This document shows, piece after piece, positions 27,073 through 36,197 of a stretch of DNA of 45,775 nucleotides. This stretch comes from JAGOEF01 sp964511665. GTDB lineage: Bacteria > Bacteroidota > Bacteroidia > Bacteroidales > ML635J-15. The stretch spans positions 1-45,775 of the forward strand of contig CAZEHA010000027.1 in assembly GCA_964511665.1 (NCBI GenBank). Direction: 5' to 3'. A program made the translations under genes and the position numbers. Every line of letters starts with the position of its first letter. The stretch's first letter is position 1. Under the pieces are notes generated by a model. The model was not told where the DNA came from. It made no database searches and saw only the letters and a program-made list of their open reading frames with translations.

Positions 27073-27516
27073 ATGAAAAAGATAAAGGTAAAAGTAGTAA
27101 ATACGTCTAAGCACCCGCTGCCCGAATACGCCACAATGTTTTCTGCGGGTCTCGATCTCAGGGCAAATCTTGAATCACCCGTATTGCTAAAACCGCTTGA
27201 GCGAAAACTCATACCCACCGGATTGTTTATCGAATTGCCCGAATCATACGAAGCGCAGATACGCCCGCGCAGTGGATTATCGCTAAAAAAAGGAATTAGT
27301 ATTGTAAATACACCGGGCACCATCGATGCCGATTACCGTGGCGAAATAGGCGTAATTTTGGTGAACCTGTCGGGTGATGATTTTTGGGTTGAGGATGGCG
27401 AACGTATCTGCCAAATGGTTGTTGCAAAGCACGAAACGGTTGAATGGGATCAGGTTGAAGAGCTTCAGCAAAGCGAAAGAGGCGCAGGAGGATTTGGTCA
27501 TACAGGTAAAAAATAG
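27073..27516 (+). CDS. dut: dUTP diphosphatase
   Basis: A 147-residue trimeric-type dUTPase with all five motifs: AGLDLRA, RPRSGLSLKKGI, GTIDADYRGEIGV with the catalytic Asp, GERICQMV and the C-terminal GAGGFGHTG. It converts dUTP to dUMP and pyrophosphate, keeping uracil out of DNA. I chose ATG 27073 because the motif spacing and length are normal from there and a promoter box lies just upstream. The open frame reaches 27001, overlapping the flippase stop, but those 24 residues are not dUTPase-like. Confidence 0.96.
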   Translation: MKKIKVKVVNTSKHPLPEYATMFSAGLDLRANLESPVLLKPLERKLIPTGLFIELPESYEAQIRPRSGLSLKKGISIVNTPGTIDADYRGEIGVILVNLSGDDFWVEDGERICQMVVAKHETVEWDQVEELQQSERGAGGFGHTGKK

Positions 27517-27567
27517 AGTTTTCTGTGGATTTTTGTGTAAGTATAATGTAAATAAGAATCGCATACA

Positions 27568-28572
27568 ATGAAGATAATTATTCCAATGGCAGGCCTCGGA
27601 ACCAGAATGAGACCACATACGCTGACAGTTAAAAAACCACTTATCCCTTTGGCAGGGAAACCCATTGTGCAACGACTGGTCGAAAACATCTCTCAGGTAA
27701 TTGGATACAAAATCGATGAAATCGCCTTCGTTATCGGGCGATTCGGGAAAGAGGTGGAAGAAGAACTCGCTTTAATTGCCGGGGCAGTAGGAGCCCGTTC
27801 CTCTATATATTATCAGGATGAGGCTTTAGGTACGGGACATGCCGTATGGTGCGCATCTCAATCCTTGTCGGGTCAGGTGGTGGTGGCTTTTGCCGACACT
27901 TTGTTCTATGCCGATTTTGTGCTCGACCCCAATGCCGACGGCACTATTTGGGTTCAGGAAGTGAGCAATCCTCAGTCTTTTGGAGTGGTTACCGTTGATG
28001 ATAACGATAATATCACCGGATTTGTTGAAAAACCCAAAACCCCGGTTTCGAATTTGGCAATTATCGGAATATATTATTTCAAAGATGGCGAAAGGCTTCA
28101 ACAACAGCTTCAGCAACTCCTAAACGAAAACATCAGGGGAAACGGCGAGTATCAACTTACCGATGCCCTTGAAAACATGCGAAGCGAAGGTTTCCGTTTT
28201 AAACCGGGAAAAGTAAAGGAATGGCTCGATTGCGGAAATAAAGAGGCCACTGTGTTTACTCACGCCAGAGTGCTATTCAATGAGCAGCAAAAACCCATGA
28301 TTCACCAAACTCTTAGCAAAACAAACACGGTGATAATTCAGCCCTGTTTTATCGACGAGGGGGTGATAATCGAAGATTCGGTAGTTGGACCCTATGTTTC
28401 GCTCGGAAAAAACACGATTGTAAGAAACAGTGTGGTGAAGAATTCGATAGTGCAAAACAATGTTATTATCGAAAACACGTTGTTAACCAACAGTATGATA
28501 GGGAACCATGCTGCGTTAAAGGGAAGCATGAACGATTTGAGTCTCGGCGATTACAATATACTGCAACTGTAG
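27568..28572 (+). CDS. Sugar-phosphate nucleotidyltransferase with left-handed beta-helix tail
   Basis: A 334-residue protein. The N-terminal nucleotidyltransferase signature is complete: PMAGLGTRMRPHT at 6-18, then KKPLIPLAGKP. VVAFADT holds the metal-binding Asp and GFVEKPKTP the sugar loop. From about 250 a left-handed beta-helix follows (repeats of IVRNSVVKNSIVQNN). It transfers NMP to a sugar 1-phosphate. It is most like glucose-1-phosphate thymidylyltransferase or related mannose/heptose enzymes; the exact sugar is not readable. The TPR gene starts one base after its stop, so they form an operon. Confidence 0.88.
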   Translation: MKIIIPMAGLGTRMRPHTLTVKKPLIPLAGKPIVQRLVENISQVIGYKIDEIAFVIGRFGKEVEEELALIAGAVGARSSIYYQDEALGTGHAVWCASQSLSGQVVVAFADTLFYADFVLDPNADGTIWVQEVSNPQSFGVVTVDDNDNITGFVEKPKTPVSNLAIIGIYYFKDGERLQQQLQQLLNENIRGNGEYQLTDALENMRSEGFRFKPGKVKEWLDCGNKEATVFTHARVLFNEQQKPMIHQTLSKTNTVIIQPCFIDEGVIIEDSVVGPYVSLGKNTIVRNSVVKNSIVQNNVIIENTLLTNSMIGNHAALKGSMNDLSLGDYNILQL

Positions 28573-28573
28573 A

Positions 28574-30310
28574 ATGAAAATTGATATAAAAATACTGCTG
28601 TTTTGCTTTGGAATACTCGGTTTGTTCGCCACAGCCTGCAACACGAGCCGTAATGCAACAAATAAGCCGAACAACAACTCCATGTCGCGCGAAGTTTCAT
28701 TTTCGTATTATAGCGAATTGCTTGAAGGGGCAAAACAAAAGTATGCAGGTAACTTCGATGCAGCTCTCGATCATTATACACGCGCAATGCGCATTGCACC
28801 CCAACAATCGGTAACTTACTACGAAATAGCTACCATATTGGCTCTTAAAAACGATTTTGCTGCAGCTGTCGAATATGCCGATAAAGCTGTTAGAGCCAAT
28901 AACCAAAACTATCACTATCATATACTCAAGGCCAAAGTGTATCAATCGAACGGGATGATCGATCTGGCCGCAAAAACATACAACGATATTATTGCCCTGC
29001 AAGCTTCAGTAATTGAACACTACTACGATCAGGCCAATTTATACCTGGCAATGAACGATACCAAGAGTGCTTTTGCTGCATTCGACAAAGCCGAAAAATA
29101 CTTTGGAGTGAACGAGGTTATAAATACCGAAAAATTCAACTTGGCGAGTTCCATCGGCGATTACAAAAGAGCATATAGCGAAATCAACAAATTAATTAAA
29201 GCCTATCCCAACGATAGCCGATTCAGAGCTATGCTGGCCGAACTGTATGTGAGTCAGGGCAAATATAAGCAGGCTGCCGAAGAATTCTATACACTGGAAT
29301 CGATGAATGTTGAACATGGGCTGGTGTTTATGTCGCTAGCCGAATTTTATCGCATTCAGAACGATGTCGATAAGGTTTTCTTATATCTGAATAAGGCTTT
29401 CGAAACCTACGATATTGATATTGATTCGAAAATCGAAATTTTGTTTAACATGATTGGTTCAACCAACAACCATCAATTTCATAAAAGTGTATATAGTTTG
29501 CTCGAAACCTTGGTTACTGCCCATCCCGATGAACCCAAAGCCCATACCATTTATGCCGACTATTTGGTGCGAGATGGCAGATGGGACGAAGCACGTACAC
29601 GTTTCAACATGGTTCTGAAAGCCGAGAAATCGTTTTATGCTTTGTGGGAACAGGCATTATATCTCGACAATAAACTCGAAGACTGGGAAACAATGTTTGC
29701 GCGAAGTACCGAAGCATTGCAATACTTTCCGATGCAGACGATGCTTTATATGTTCAACACAGTGTCGGCAATTCGGTTGAGAAAGTATTTTGAGGCTGTG
29801 GCGGCAGCATCGGCAGGTGTTAAATACAGTGCGGGAAATACCCCAATGAAAGTAGAATTTCTTACTTATCTTGGCGAATCGTATCATCATCTCGAGAATC
29901 ATGCAGCTTCCGATTCAGTTTTTGAAGAATTGTTGAAAATCGATCCCGAAAATGTAATGGTATTAAACAATTACAGCTATTATTTATCACTGCGTAATTT
30001 CAACCTCGAGAGAGCATTGCAGTTGTCTTCAAGCTTGATAAGTTTGAAACCCGATGTAGCCAATTATCTCGATACACATGCATGGGTACTTTTTCGTCGG
30101 CAGCAATACAACGAAGCGCTACAGTTTATCGAAAAAGCAATAGGCATCTCAGGAGATACCAATCACACTATTGTGGAACACTATGGCGATGTGTTGTATC
30201 ATACGGGAAATGTTGAGAAAGCTGTAGAGATGTGGCAGAAAGCGCTGAGTTTGGATTCTGAGTCAAAGACTTTGCCGGGTAAAATAGAACAACGCATGTA
30301 TATTGAATAA
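28574..30310 (+). CDS. TPR-repeat lipoprotein
   Basis: A 578-residue protein with a lipoprotein signal (lipobox FATAC, Cys22). From about residue 45 it is an almost unbroken array of tetratricopeptide repeats (for example YSELLEGAKQKYAGNFDAAL, YYEIATILALKNDF, then LNNYSYYLSLRNFNLERAL near 460). It is probably an envelope-anchored scaffold. The start is an ATG one base after the preceding stop. It lies between the nucleotidyltransferase and DUF4292 genes; a partner in envelope assembly is likely but unproven. Confidence 0.88.
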   Translation: MKIDIKILLFCFGILGLFATACNTSRNATNKPNNNSMSREVSFSYYSELLEGAKQKYAGNFDAALDHYTRAMRIAPQQSVTYYEIATILALKNDFAAAVEYADKAVRANNQNYHYHILKAKVYQSNGMIDLAAKTYNDIIALQASVIEHYYDQANLYLAMNDTKSAFAAFDKAEKYFGVNEVINTEKFNLASSIGDYKRAYSEINKLIKAYPNDSRFRAMLAELYVSQGKYKQAAEEFYTLESMNVEHGLVFMSLAEFYRIQNDVDKVFLYLNKAFETYDIDIDSKIEILFNMIGSTNNHQFHKSVYSLLETLVTAHPDEPKAHTIYADYLVRDGRWDEARTRFNMVLKAEKSFYALWEQALYLDNKLEDWETMFARSTEALQYFPMQTMLYMFNTVSAIRLRKYFEAVAAASAGVKYSAGNTPMKVEFLTYLGESYHHLENHAASDSVFEELLKIDPENVMVLNNYSYYLSLRNFNLERALQLSSSLISLKPDVANYLDTHAWVLFRRQQYNEALQFIEKAIGISGDTNHTIVEHYGDVLYHTGNVEKAVEMWQKALSLDSESKTLPGKIEQRMYIE

Positions 30311-30311
30311 C

Positions 30312-31208
30312 ATGAAGATAAAATCAGGCTTGGCATTGTTGCTGCTTATTGTGCTATTCTCAGCATGCAATAAAATCTTTTTTTCGGGTGGAGAGAAGCA
30401 AAATCTACGACCGGCAAAGGTGTTCAGCAATGTTACAGAGCAGGCTCTTGATTATACTAGTTTGCAGTTGAAGTGCGATGGAGAGTTCTCGTGGAATAGT
30501 AGTAAACAAAGTTTTCAGATGCAGGTCCGTATTAAAAAAGACAGTATAATTTGGGTCTCATTACGAATGATGGGCATCGAAGGCATCAGGATGCAATTCA
30601 CTACCGATAGCCTCTTTATGATGGATAGGCTGAGCAATGTATGGTACGGAGCTAGCTACGATCAACTGAACAATAGCCTTGACCTTGATTTCGACTATGC
30701 AGTGTTCGAAGCAATGCTTACGAATAACTTTTTCTTTTATCCGGCTACAACCGATACTTTAAGAACCATACAGGAATTCAACACATGCCGCGATACGGCA
30801 CATTACTGCATAAGCTCGATAAAGCAACGTAAATACCGAAAGCTGTACAGCGATACCACCAACAATCGTCGCTACGAACGTAAACTTAGCAAGGAACAGG
30901 AGCGCCTGCACGAGAATCAAAGTCTCAATCAACACAACGATTTTGTAATACAAACAGTAAAGGTGTATCCCGATATTTTTAAAATATCCTACGTGTACAT
31001 CGCAAATTACTTATTTCAACAATCGCTCGAAATATTTTACAACAAACCTTGTATTTTTGGCGATGTGTATTTCCCCTCTGAGATATCGCTCGAATATTTG
31101 TCGGGTGACCTGGAATTTACACTTTTTCTGAAAACCGAAAAGATGGAACGAAATATCGAGCAAAAATATCCGTTTAAAATACCGGCTAATTACGAAAGGA
31201 TTAATTAA
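30312..31208 (+). CDS. DUF4292-type lipoprotein
   Basis: A 298-residue lipoprotein (lipobox FSAC). The first half is a beta-rich domain with the DUF4292 pattern: a repeated K-D-S-I-I-W-V-S strand, then GIEGIRMQFTTDSLFMMDRL. This layout (short strands, substrate-like groove) recalls LolA/LolB-type lipoprotein-binding folds. The C-terminal part repeats the beta pattern (EISLEYLSGDLEF). The open frame starts with TTG at 30303, inside the previous gene; ATG 30312, one base after that stop, is preferred. DUF4292 genes are typically next to the EnvC-like gene, as here. Confidence 0.82.
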   Translation: MKIKSGLALLLLIVLFSACNKIFFSGGEKQNLRPAKVFSNVTEQALDYTSLQLKCDGEFSWNSSKQSFQMQVRIKKDSIIWVSLRMMGIEGIRMQFTTDSLFMMDRLSNVWYGASYDQLNNSLDLDFDYAVFEAMLTNNFFFYPATTDTLRTIQEFNTCRDTAHYCISSIKQRKYRKLYSDTTNNRRYERKLSKEQERLHENQSLNQHNDFVIQTVKVYPDIFKISYVYIANYLFQQSLEIFYNKPCIFGDVYFPSEISLEYLSGDLEFTLFLKTEKMERNIEQKYPFKIPANYERIN

Positions 31209-31240
31209 TTGTGTAATTTAGTGATATTGAATATTTGTCT

Positions 31241-32449
31241 ATGAGAAATTGTACCCGCCATATTATTGCCTTAGCCTGCATTACAGCTGTCATGCTGAAT
31301 GTCATGTCGTTGTCGGCTCAGAACCGCACCGAGCTAGAAAGCAAAAAAAAGAAAGTGCTTCAAGATATCGAATATACCAACAAGTTATTGAAAGAAACTG
31401 AAGCAAATAAAAAAAGCTCTTACAACAATTTACTCCTTATAAATAGAAAGGTTGAGTCGAGGCAACAACTTATCACACACATCAACGACGAAATTCTGCA
31501 AATTGACAGACGTATCGACGACAACAAGCTTATCATCGATATGCTCGAAAGCGACCTGAAAAAATTGAAAGACGATTATGCCGCCATGATTTATTTTGCT
31601 TACAAAAATCGCAGTACCTACAATCACATCATGTTTATTCTCTCGTCGAAAGATTTCAATCAGGCATACCGGCGACTTCAGTATTTGCAGCAATATACCC
31701 AATTCCGAAAAAAGCAGGTGATTGCTATTCAAACAACCCAAATGATGCTCGATAACCAAATTGCAAAACTCGAGAATGTAAAAAAAGAAAAACAAGCACT
31801 GCTTAACGAAAAACAGGATGAAACCGAAAAACTGAAGAAGGAGCAAGATGAGCAGTCGAAAACACTGAATACTTTAAAAAGCAAGGAAGCCGACCTGAAA
31901 AAGAAGTTGAAACAACATCAGGAAAGTGCTGCAAAATTGCAACGCGAAATCGAAAAGATGATTGCCGAAGAGGCCAAGAAATCATCGGGGGGGAAATCGA
32001 ACACCTATGTGTTAACACCATCCGAAAAACTGGTTTCTACCAATTTTGCAAACAATAAAGGTAAGCTTCCGTGGCCGGTTGAGAAAGGTATTATTACTTC
32101 GTCATACGGAAAACAGCCACATCCTGTTTTACAGAATGTAACTATCGATAATGCAGGAGTCGATATAAGTACTACCGAAGGAGCTGTTGTGAGGGCAGTT
32201 TTCGAAGGCGAAGTTCGCAGGGTGTTTTCAATCCCCGGAGCTCAAAATGCCATAATAATTCGGCACGGAAATTATTTGTCGGTATATACCCATCTGTCGA
32301 AAGTGTATGTGCAAGCCGGCGATAAGGTTACTACAAAGCAAAGTATTGGAGAAGTATATACCGACAAAGAAGACAATAAAACCATTGTTCACCTCGAAAT
32401 TTGGTACGAAAGCACCAAGCAAAATCCGGCTAGCTGGCTTGCCAAGTAA
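31241..32449 (+). CDS. envC: EnvC-like murein hydrolase activator with degenerate LytM domain
   Basis: A 402-residue protein. Signal peptide about 1-27 (ending MSLSAQ). A long coiled coil runs at about 30-245, rich in Lys, Glu and Gln. A C-terminal LytM/M23 fold runs at about 275-400 (SSYGKQPHPV, NAGVDIST, VRAVFEGEVRRVF, IIIRHGNYLSVYTHLSKV). The zinc motif H-x-G-x-D reads N-A-G-V-D and HxH reads I-V-H, so two ligand or catalytic positions are lost. As in E. coli EnvC, it probably activates amidases at the septum rather than cutting peptidoglycan itself. ATG 31241 is chosen over the in-frame TTG at 31235. It is flanked by DUF4292 and DUF4175 genes. Confidence 0.87.
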   Translation: MRNCTRHIIALACITAVMLNVMSLSAQNRTELESKKKKVLQDIEYTNKLLKETEANKKSSYNNLLLINRKVESRQQLITHINDEILQIDRRIDDNKLIIDMLESDLKKLKDDYAAMIYFAYKNRSTYNHIMFILSSKDFNQAYRRLQYLQQYTQFRKKQVIAIQTTQMMLDNQIAKLENVKKEKQALLNEKQDETEKLKKEQDEQSKTLNTLKSKEADLKKKLKQHQESAAKLQREIEKMIAEEAKKSSGGKSNTYVLTPSEKLVSTNFANNKGKLPWPVEKGIITSSYGKQPHPVLQNVTIDNAGVDISTTEGAVVRAVFEGEVRRVFSIPGAQNAIIIRHGNYLSVYTHLSKVYVQAGDKVTTKQSIGEVYTDKEDNKTIVHLEIWYESTKQNPASWLAK

Positions 32450-32460
32450 CTTTACGAATA

Positions 32461-35400
32461 ATGACAGTGATTAACGAAATATTGACCAAGCTTGACGCAT
32501 TTATACGAAAGTATTATGCCAATAAAATGCTTAAAGGTCTTATTTTGGCCGCCAGCATCAGTGGATTCTATGTGTTAAGCCTTATCCTTGCCGAATATTT
32601 CGGGCATTTTTCGAGTTTGGTAAGAACTGTGTTTTTTGGCCTGAGTTTGGTGTTGTTGCTTATAGTTTGGGTATATTACATACTTATTCCTTTAACAGGT
32701 TTTTTAGGCCTCGGGAACAGAATTTCTTACAAAAAGGCAGCCCAAATACTTGGCAAACATTTCCCCGAGGTATCAGATAAGTTGCAAAATACACTCGAGT
32801 TATCGGAGCTTCTTGCCTCCCAGCCGGAATCTTCCGATCTGATTAACGCAAGCATCAATAAACGTAGCAATCAACTTAGCCCCATTCCTTTCCGTAATGC
32901 AATCGAGTTTAAGCACAACATTAAATATCTGCGTTATTTTGTGCCTGTTCTTTTAATCTTTGCATTGCTGTTTATTGTTTGGCCGGGAGTTATTACCGAA
33001 GGGTCGCATCGCATTATTCGTTTCAATAAGGAGTTTATTCCACCTCCGCCATTCGAATTGCATATAAGTAACGACACCCTGTTTGTAAAAAAAGGAGGTG
33101 ATTTCACGGTTACAGTGAGTGTTGCAGGGAACGTAGTGCCCGACGAAGTGAGCATATATATTGGGAACAACAAGTATTTGATGAAGAAAGAATCGGCACG
33201 GGAGTTTTCTTATCTGATTCGAAACCTGAACAACAATGTTACCATAAAAGCCGTATCTAACAATATCTTTTCAAATGCTTGCGAAATATCGGTGCTGCCC
33301 AATCCGGCAATACTGAACTTTTCAATTTCGGTAACACCTCCTGCCTATACAGGAGTGTTGCCCAGTTTTGTTAAAAACACTGGTGATTTGTCGGTACCCT
33401 ACGGGTCGGATATTGTGTGGCAATTCAACACCGCCAACATTGCCGAAATGAAAATGATCTTTAACGATACCAGCATGCTCATGGCTGAACACGACTCACA
33501 TTTATTTACTTTCAGAAGTAGAATGCTGCAAGCTACCCGCTATTCGGTGATGGCCTCCAATGAATATTTTCGCGACGAATCAAATGTTTCGTATACCATT
33601 AATGTTATTCCTGATTTATTCCCATCGATTAACGTGAAGCAGATGCAAGATAGCACCGACTTGCTGTTGTTTTATTTCAGCGGTTCTATCGACGACGATT
33701 ACGGATTTAACTCGTTGAGTTTTTTCTATATCTCCGATAGTTTGCACAAAATCAATCTTCCGGTGAGCAAAGGTATGAGTGCACAAAATTTTTATTATGC
33801 TTTCGATTTTTCGCAAATCGAAATTAGGGGAAATAAGCTGACCTATTACTTTGAAGTTGGTGATAATGATGCTATCAGGGGGAGCAAAGTAACCCGTTCG
33901 GCAAGCTTCGAATTTGTTGTACCCGGTATCGATGAAATTGAGGCAAAGTCGGAAGAGGCCAACAAGTCGGTATCATCAAAAATGCTGGAAGCACAGCGAC
34001 TGTCGAACGAGATTAAGAAAGACGTAGAAAACATGAGGCAGCGCATGTTTAACGAAAACCTTTCGGAGTGGGAGCGCAATCAGATGATGCGAGAGATTTT
34101 CGAGAAACAACAAAAAATGGAGCAACTGCTTAATGAAGCAGCTACCGAGAACCGTAACATGAACGAGTATAAGAACACTTTTAACGAACAGGAAAAACTC
34201 CTCGAAAAACAAAAGCAAATTCAGGATCTTCTCGAGCAAATTATGGATGATGAAATGCGAAAACTGATGGAGGAATTGCAAAAACTGATGCAGGAGTTCG
34301 ACCAAAAAAAGTTTGAAGAATTAACCAAAGATATGAGTATGAGCTACGAGGAGCTCGAAAAACAGCTCGATAAAGATATTGAGTTGCTCAAACGAATGGA
34401 AGTGGAAGAGCGGCTCGAAAATACCATCGATAAGCTCGATGAGTTGGCTCGCGAACAGGAAGAATTGTCGGAGAAAACAAACAACAGCAATGCCGATAGC
34501 GAACAACTGTTGCAGCAGCAGCAAGAACACAAGGAGCGGTTCGATAATTTGAAACAAGAATACGACAAAACCCTTGAAAAAAACAGTGAGTTGAAGGAAC
34601 CCATGCAACTAGACGATTTTAGCGAAGAATTTCAGGATATTGAACAACAAATGCAGCAGTCGGAACAAGATATGCAGCAAAACAAAAATAATAAAGCATC
34701 GAAAAGCCAGAAACAAACTTCCCAAAAAATGGAAGAGCTTGGCGATAAGATGCAGAACATGATGGAACAGAATATGCAGATGATGGCTGCTGAAAATCTC
34801 GACGACCTACGGCAAATAATCGAAAACTTGCTGTCGTTTAGTTTTGCTCAGGAAGACATCATGATTGAAATGACAAGTCTTGGAATTCGATCGCCCAAAT
34901 ATAGAGAACTGATTGCCGAACAGAAAAAAATCGGCGACGATTTTTCGATTATCCGCGATTCGCTTAATGCTCTTGCAACGCGTATGCCCGAAATGAGTTC
35001 GATTATCCGTAAAGAAATGAATCAGATTGTGTTTAAACTCAGCGATATAATGCAAGGTTTTACGGGAAATGCACAACATCAAACCAAAGCCGACCAACAA
35101 TTGGTGATGACCTCTGCCAACAATTTGGCATTGTTACTCCTAGAATTGATGCAGACCATGCAGCAACAAATGGCTATGCAAATGCAGGGCAATCAGAATT
35201 GCAAAAACTGTAAGTCGAACTCAAAATCGCCAATGGGTCAAATGCGCGATATGCAAAAAGGGATGAAGCAACAAATGCAGCAAATGATTGACCAGATGAA
35301 ACAGGGGGGCGATAAATCAGGAAAAAATCAACAGCAGAGTAAAAATCTGGCAAAGATGCTGGCTCAGCAGGAAATAATGCAAAAAATGCTCAACGATATG

Positions 35401-35754
35401 ATGACTAGTGGTACCTTAAGCCCCGAATCGGCCAAAATTCTTAACGAAATCAATCGTATGATGGAGGAAAACATTCGCGATATGATTAGTGGGAATGTTA
35501 CCGAGCAATCGCTAAGGCGACAGGAGCTTATCCTTACACGTATGCTCGAAGTAGAAAAGAGTGAGCACGAGCGCGAACTTGATGATAAACGTAAATCGAA
35601 CGAGGCCCGCGATTATAAAATTAGCAACCCGGGCGATGCATTCCGCGAAAAAGAACGCGAAATCCGCTTCAACGAACTGTTGCAACAAAACAATCTTAAA
35701 CTGAATCAGTTTTATAAAATGAAGTATAAAGACTATCTGCAAAACCTTGAATAA
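32461..35754 (+). CDS. DUF4175-family giant membrane and coiled-coil protein
   Basis: A 1097-residue protein. Two transmembrane helices near residues 25-80 and a third near 160 (KYLRYFVPVLLIFALLFIVWPG) lead to a large beta-rich, probably periplasmic part at about 180-490. This is followed by about 600 residues of charged, Gln- and Met-rich coiled coil. A CxxC (NCKNCKSN) interrupts the Met/Gln-rich segment near 920. This layout and the start LTKLDAFIRKYYANKML fit DUF4175, a Bacteroidota family of unknown role. It begins 11 bases after the EnvC-like gene and precedes ybeY, so an envelope role tied to cell division is plausible. Confidence 0.85.
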   Translation: MTVINEILTKLDAFIRKYYANKMLKGLILAASISGFYVLSLILAEYFGHFSSLVRTVFFGLSLVLLLIVWVYYILIPLTGFLGLGNRISYKKAAQILGKHFPEVSDKLQNTLELSELLASQPESSDLINASINKRSNQLSPIPFRNAIEFKHNIKYLRYFVPVLLIFALLFIVWPGVITEGSHRIIRFNKEFIPPPPFELHISNDTLFVKKGGDFTVTVSVAGNVVPDEVSIYIGNNKYLMKKESAREFSYLIRNLNNNVTIKAVSNNIFSNACEISVLPNPAILNFSISVTPPAYTGVLPSFVKNTGDLSVPYGSDIVWQFNTANIAEMKMIFNDTSMLMAEHDSHLFTFRSRMLQATRYSVMASNEYFRDESNVSYTINVIPDLFPSINVKQMQDSTDLLLFYFSGSIDDDYGFNSLSFFYISDSLHKINLPVSKGMSAQNFYYAFDFSQIEIRGNKLTYYFEVGDNDAIRGSKVTRSASFEFVVPGIDEIEAKSEEANKSVSSKMLEAQRLSNEIKKDVENMRQRMFNENLSEWERNQMMREIFEKQQKMEQLLNEAATENRNMNEYKNTFNEQEKLLEKQKQIQDLLEQIMDDEMRKLMEELQKLMQEFDQKKFEELTKDMSMSYEELEKQLDKDIELLKRMEVEERLENTIDKLDELAREQEELSEKTNNSNADSEQLLQQQQEHKERFDNLKQEYDKTLEKNSELKEPMQLDDFSEEFQDIEQQMQQSEQDMQQNKNNKASKSQKQTSQKMEELGDKMQNMMEQNMQMMAAENLDDLRQIIENLLSFSFAQEDIMIEMTSLGIRSPKYRELIAEQKKIGDDFSIIRDSLNALATRMPEMSSIIRKEMNQIVFKLSDIMQGFTGNAQHQTKADQQLVMTSANNLALLLLELMQTMQQQMAMQMQGNQNCKNCKSNSKSPMGQMRDMQKGMKQQMQQMIDQMKQGGDKSGKNQQQSKNLAKMLAQQEIMQKMLNDMMTSGTLSPESAKILNEINRMMEENIRDMISGNVTEQSLRRQELILTRMLEVEKSEHERELDDKRKSNEARDYKISNPGDAFREKEREIRFNELLQQNNLKLNQFYKMKYKDYLQNLE

Positions 35755-35762
35755 TAGTGGCT

Positions 35763-36194
35763 ATGGCAATACATTTTTTTTCTGAACAGACTTACTTGCC
35801 CCGTTTCCGAAAGAATGGCATAAAAAAATGGATTGAGGCTGTTGTTGCGCAACACATGCGTAAAACTGGAAATATTACTTACATATTTACAAACGACATT
35901 TTTTTGCTGAATATAAATAAGCAGTATCTGAACCACGACTATTATACCGACATTATCACTTTCGATTATTCAACCGAAAAACATATTCATGGCGACATTT
36001 ATATTAGTGTCGACAGGGTTAACGAAAATGCCTTACGATTGGGTACCGAACACAACGAATTGTTTCGTGTCATTATTCATGGGGTCTTGCATTTGCTGGG
36101 CTACAACGACAGTACCGACAACGAGAAAGCAACCATGACCAATGCCGAAGATAATGCCCTTGTTCAGTTGGGGAAGTTTAATGTAAACCTTTAA
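35763..36194 (+). CDS. ybeY: Endoribonuclease YbeY (rRNA maturation factor)
   Basis: A 143-residue protein, the usual YbeY length. Motifs: YTDIITFDYS and the metal site VIIHGVLHLLGYNDSTDNEKATM with the first two histidines (H-x3-H) kept, while the third position, normally His, is Asp. YbeY acts in 16S rRNA 3' processing and ribosome quality control. ATG 35763 is chosen; an in-frame GTG at 35757 adds two residues. It ends 3 bases before the stop of the convergent transglycosylase gene. Confidence 0.92.
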   Translation: MAIHFFSEQTYLPRFRKNGIKKWIEAVVAQHMRKTGNITYIFTNDIFLLNINKQYLNHDYYTDIITFDYSTEKHIHGDIYISVDRVNENALRLGTEHNELFRVIIHGVLHLLGYNDSTDNEKATMTNAEDNALVQLGKFNVNL

Positions 36195-36197
36195 TCG

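Noticed and set aside
31235..31240. TTG at 31235 as the EnvC-like start
   Set aside because: ATG 31241 directly precedes a good signal peptide; the TTG adds only two residues.
34321..34608. Antisense 95-codon frame opposite the DUF4175 gene
   Set aside because: It is a shadow of the Glu/Gln-rich coiled coil, whose complement reads as Leu/Phe-rich.
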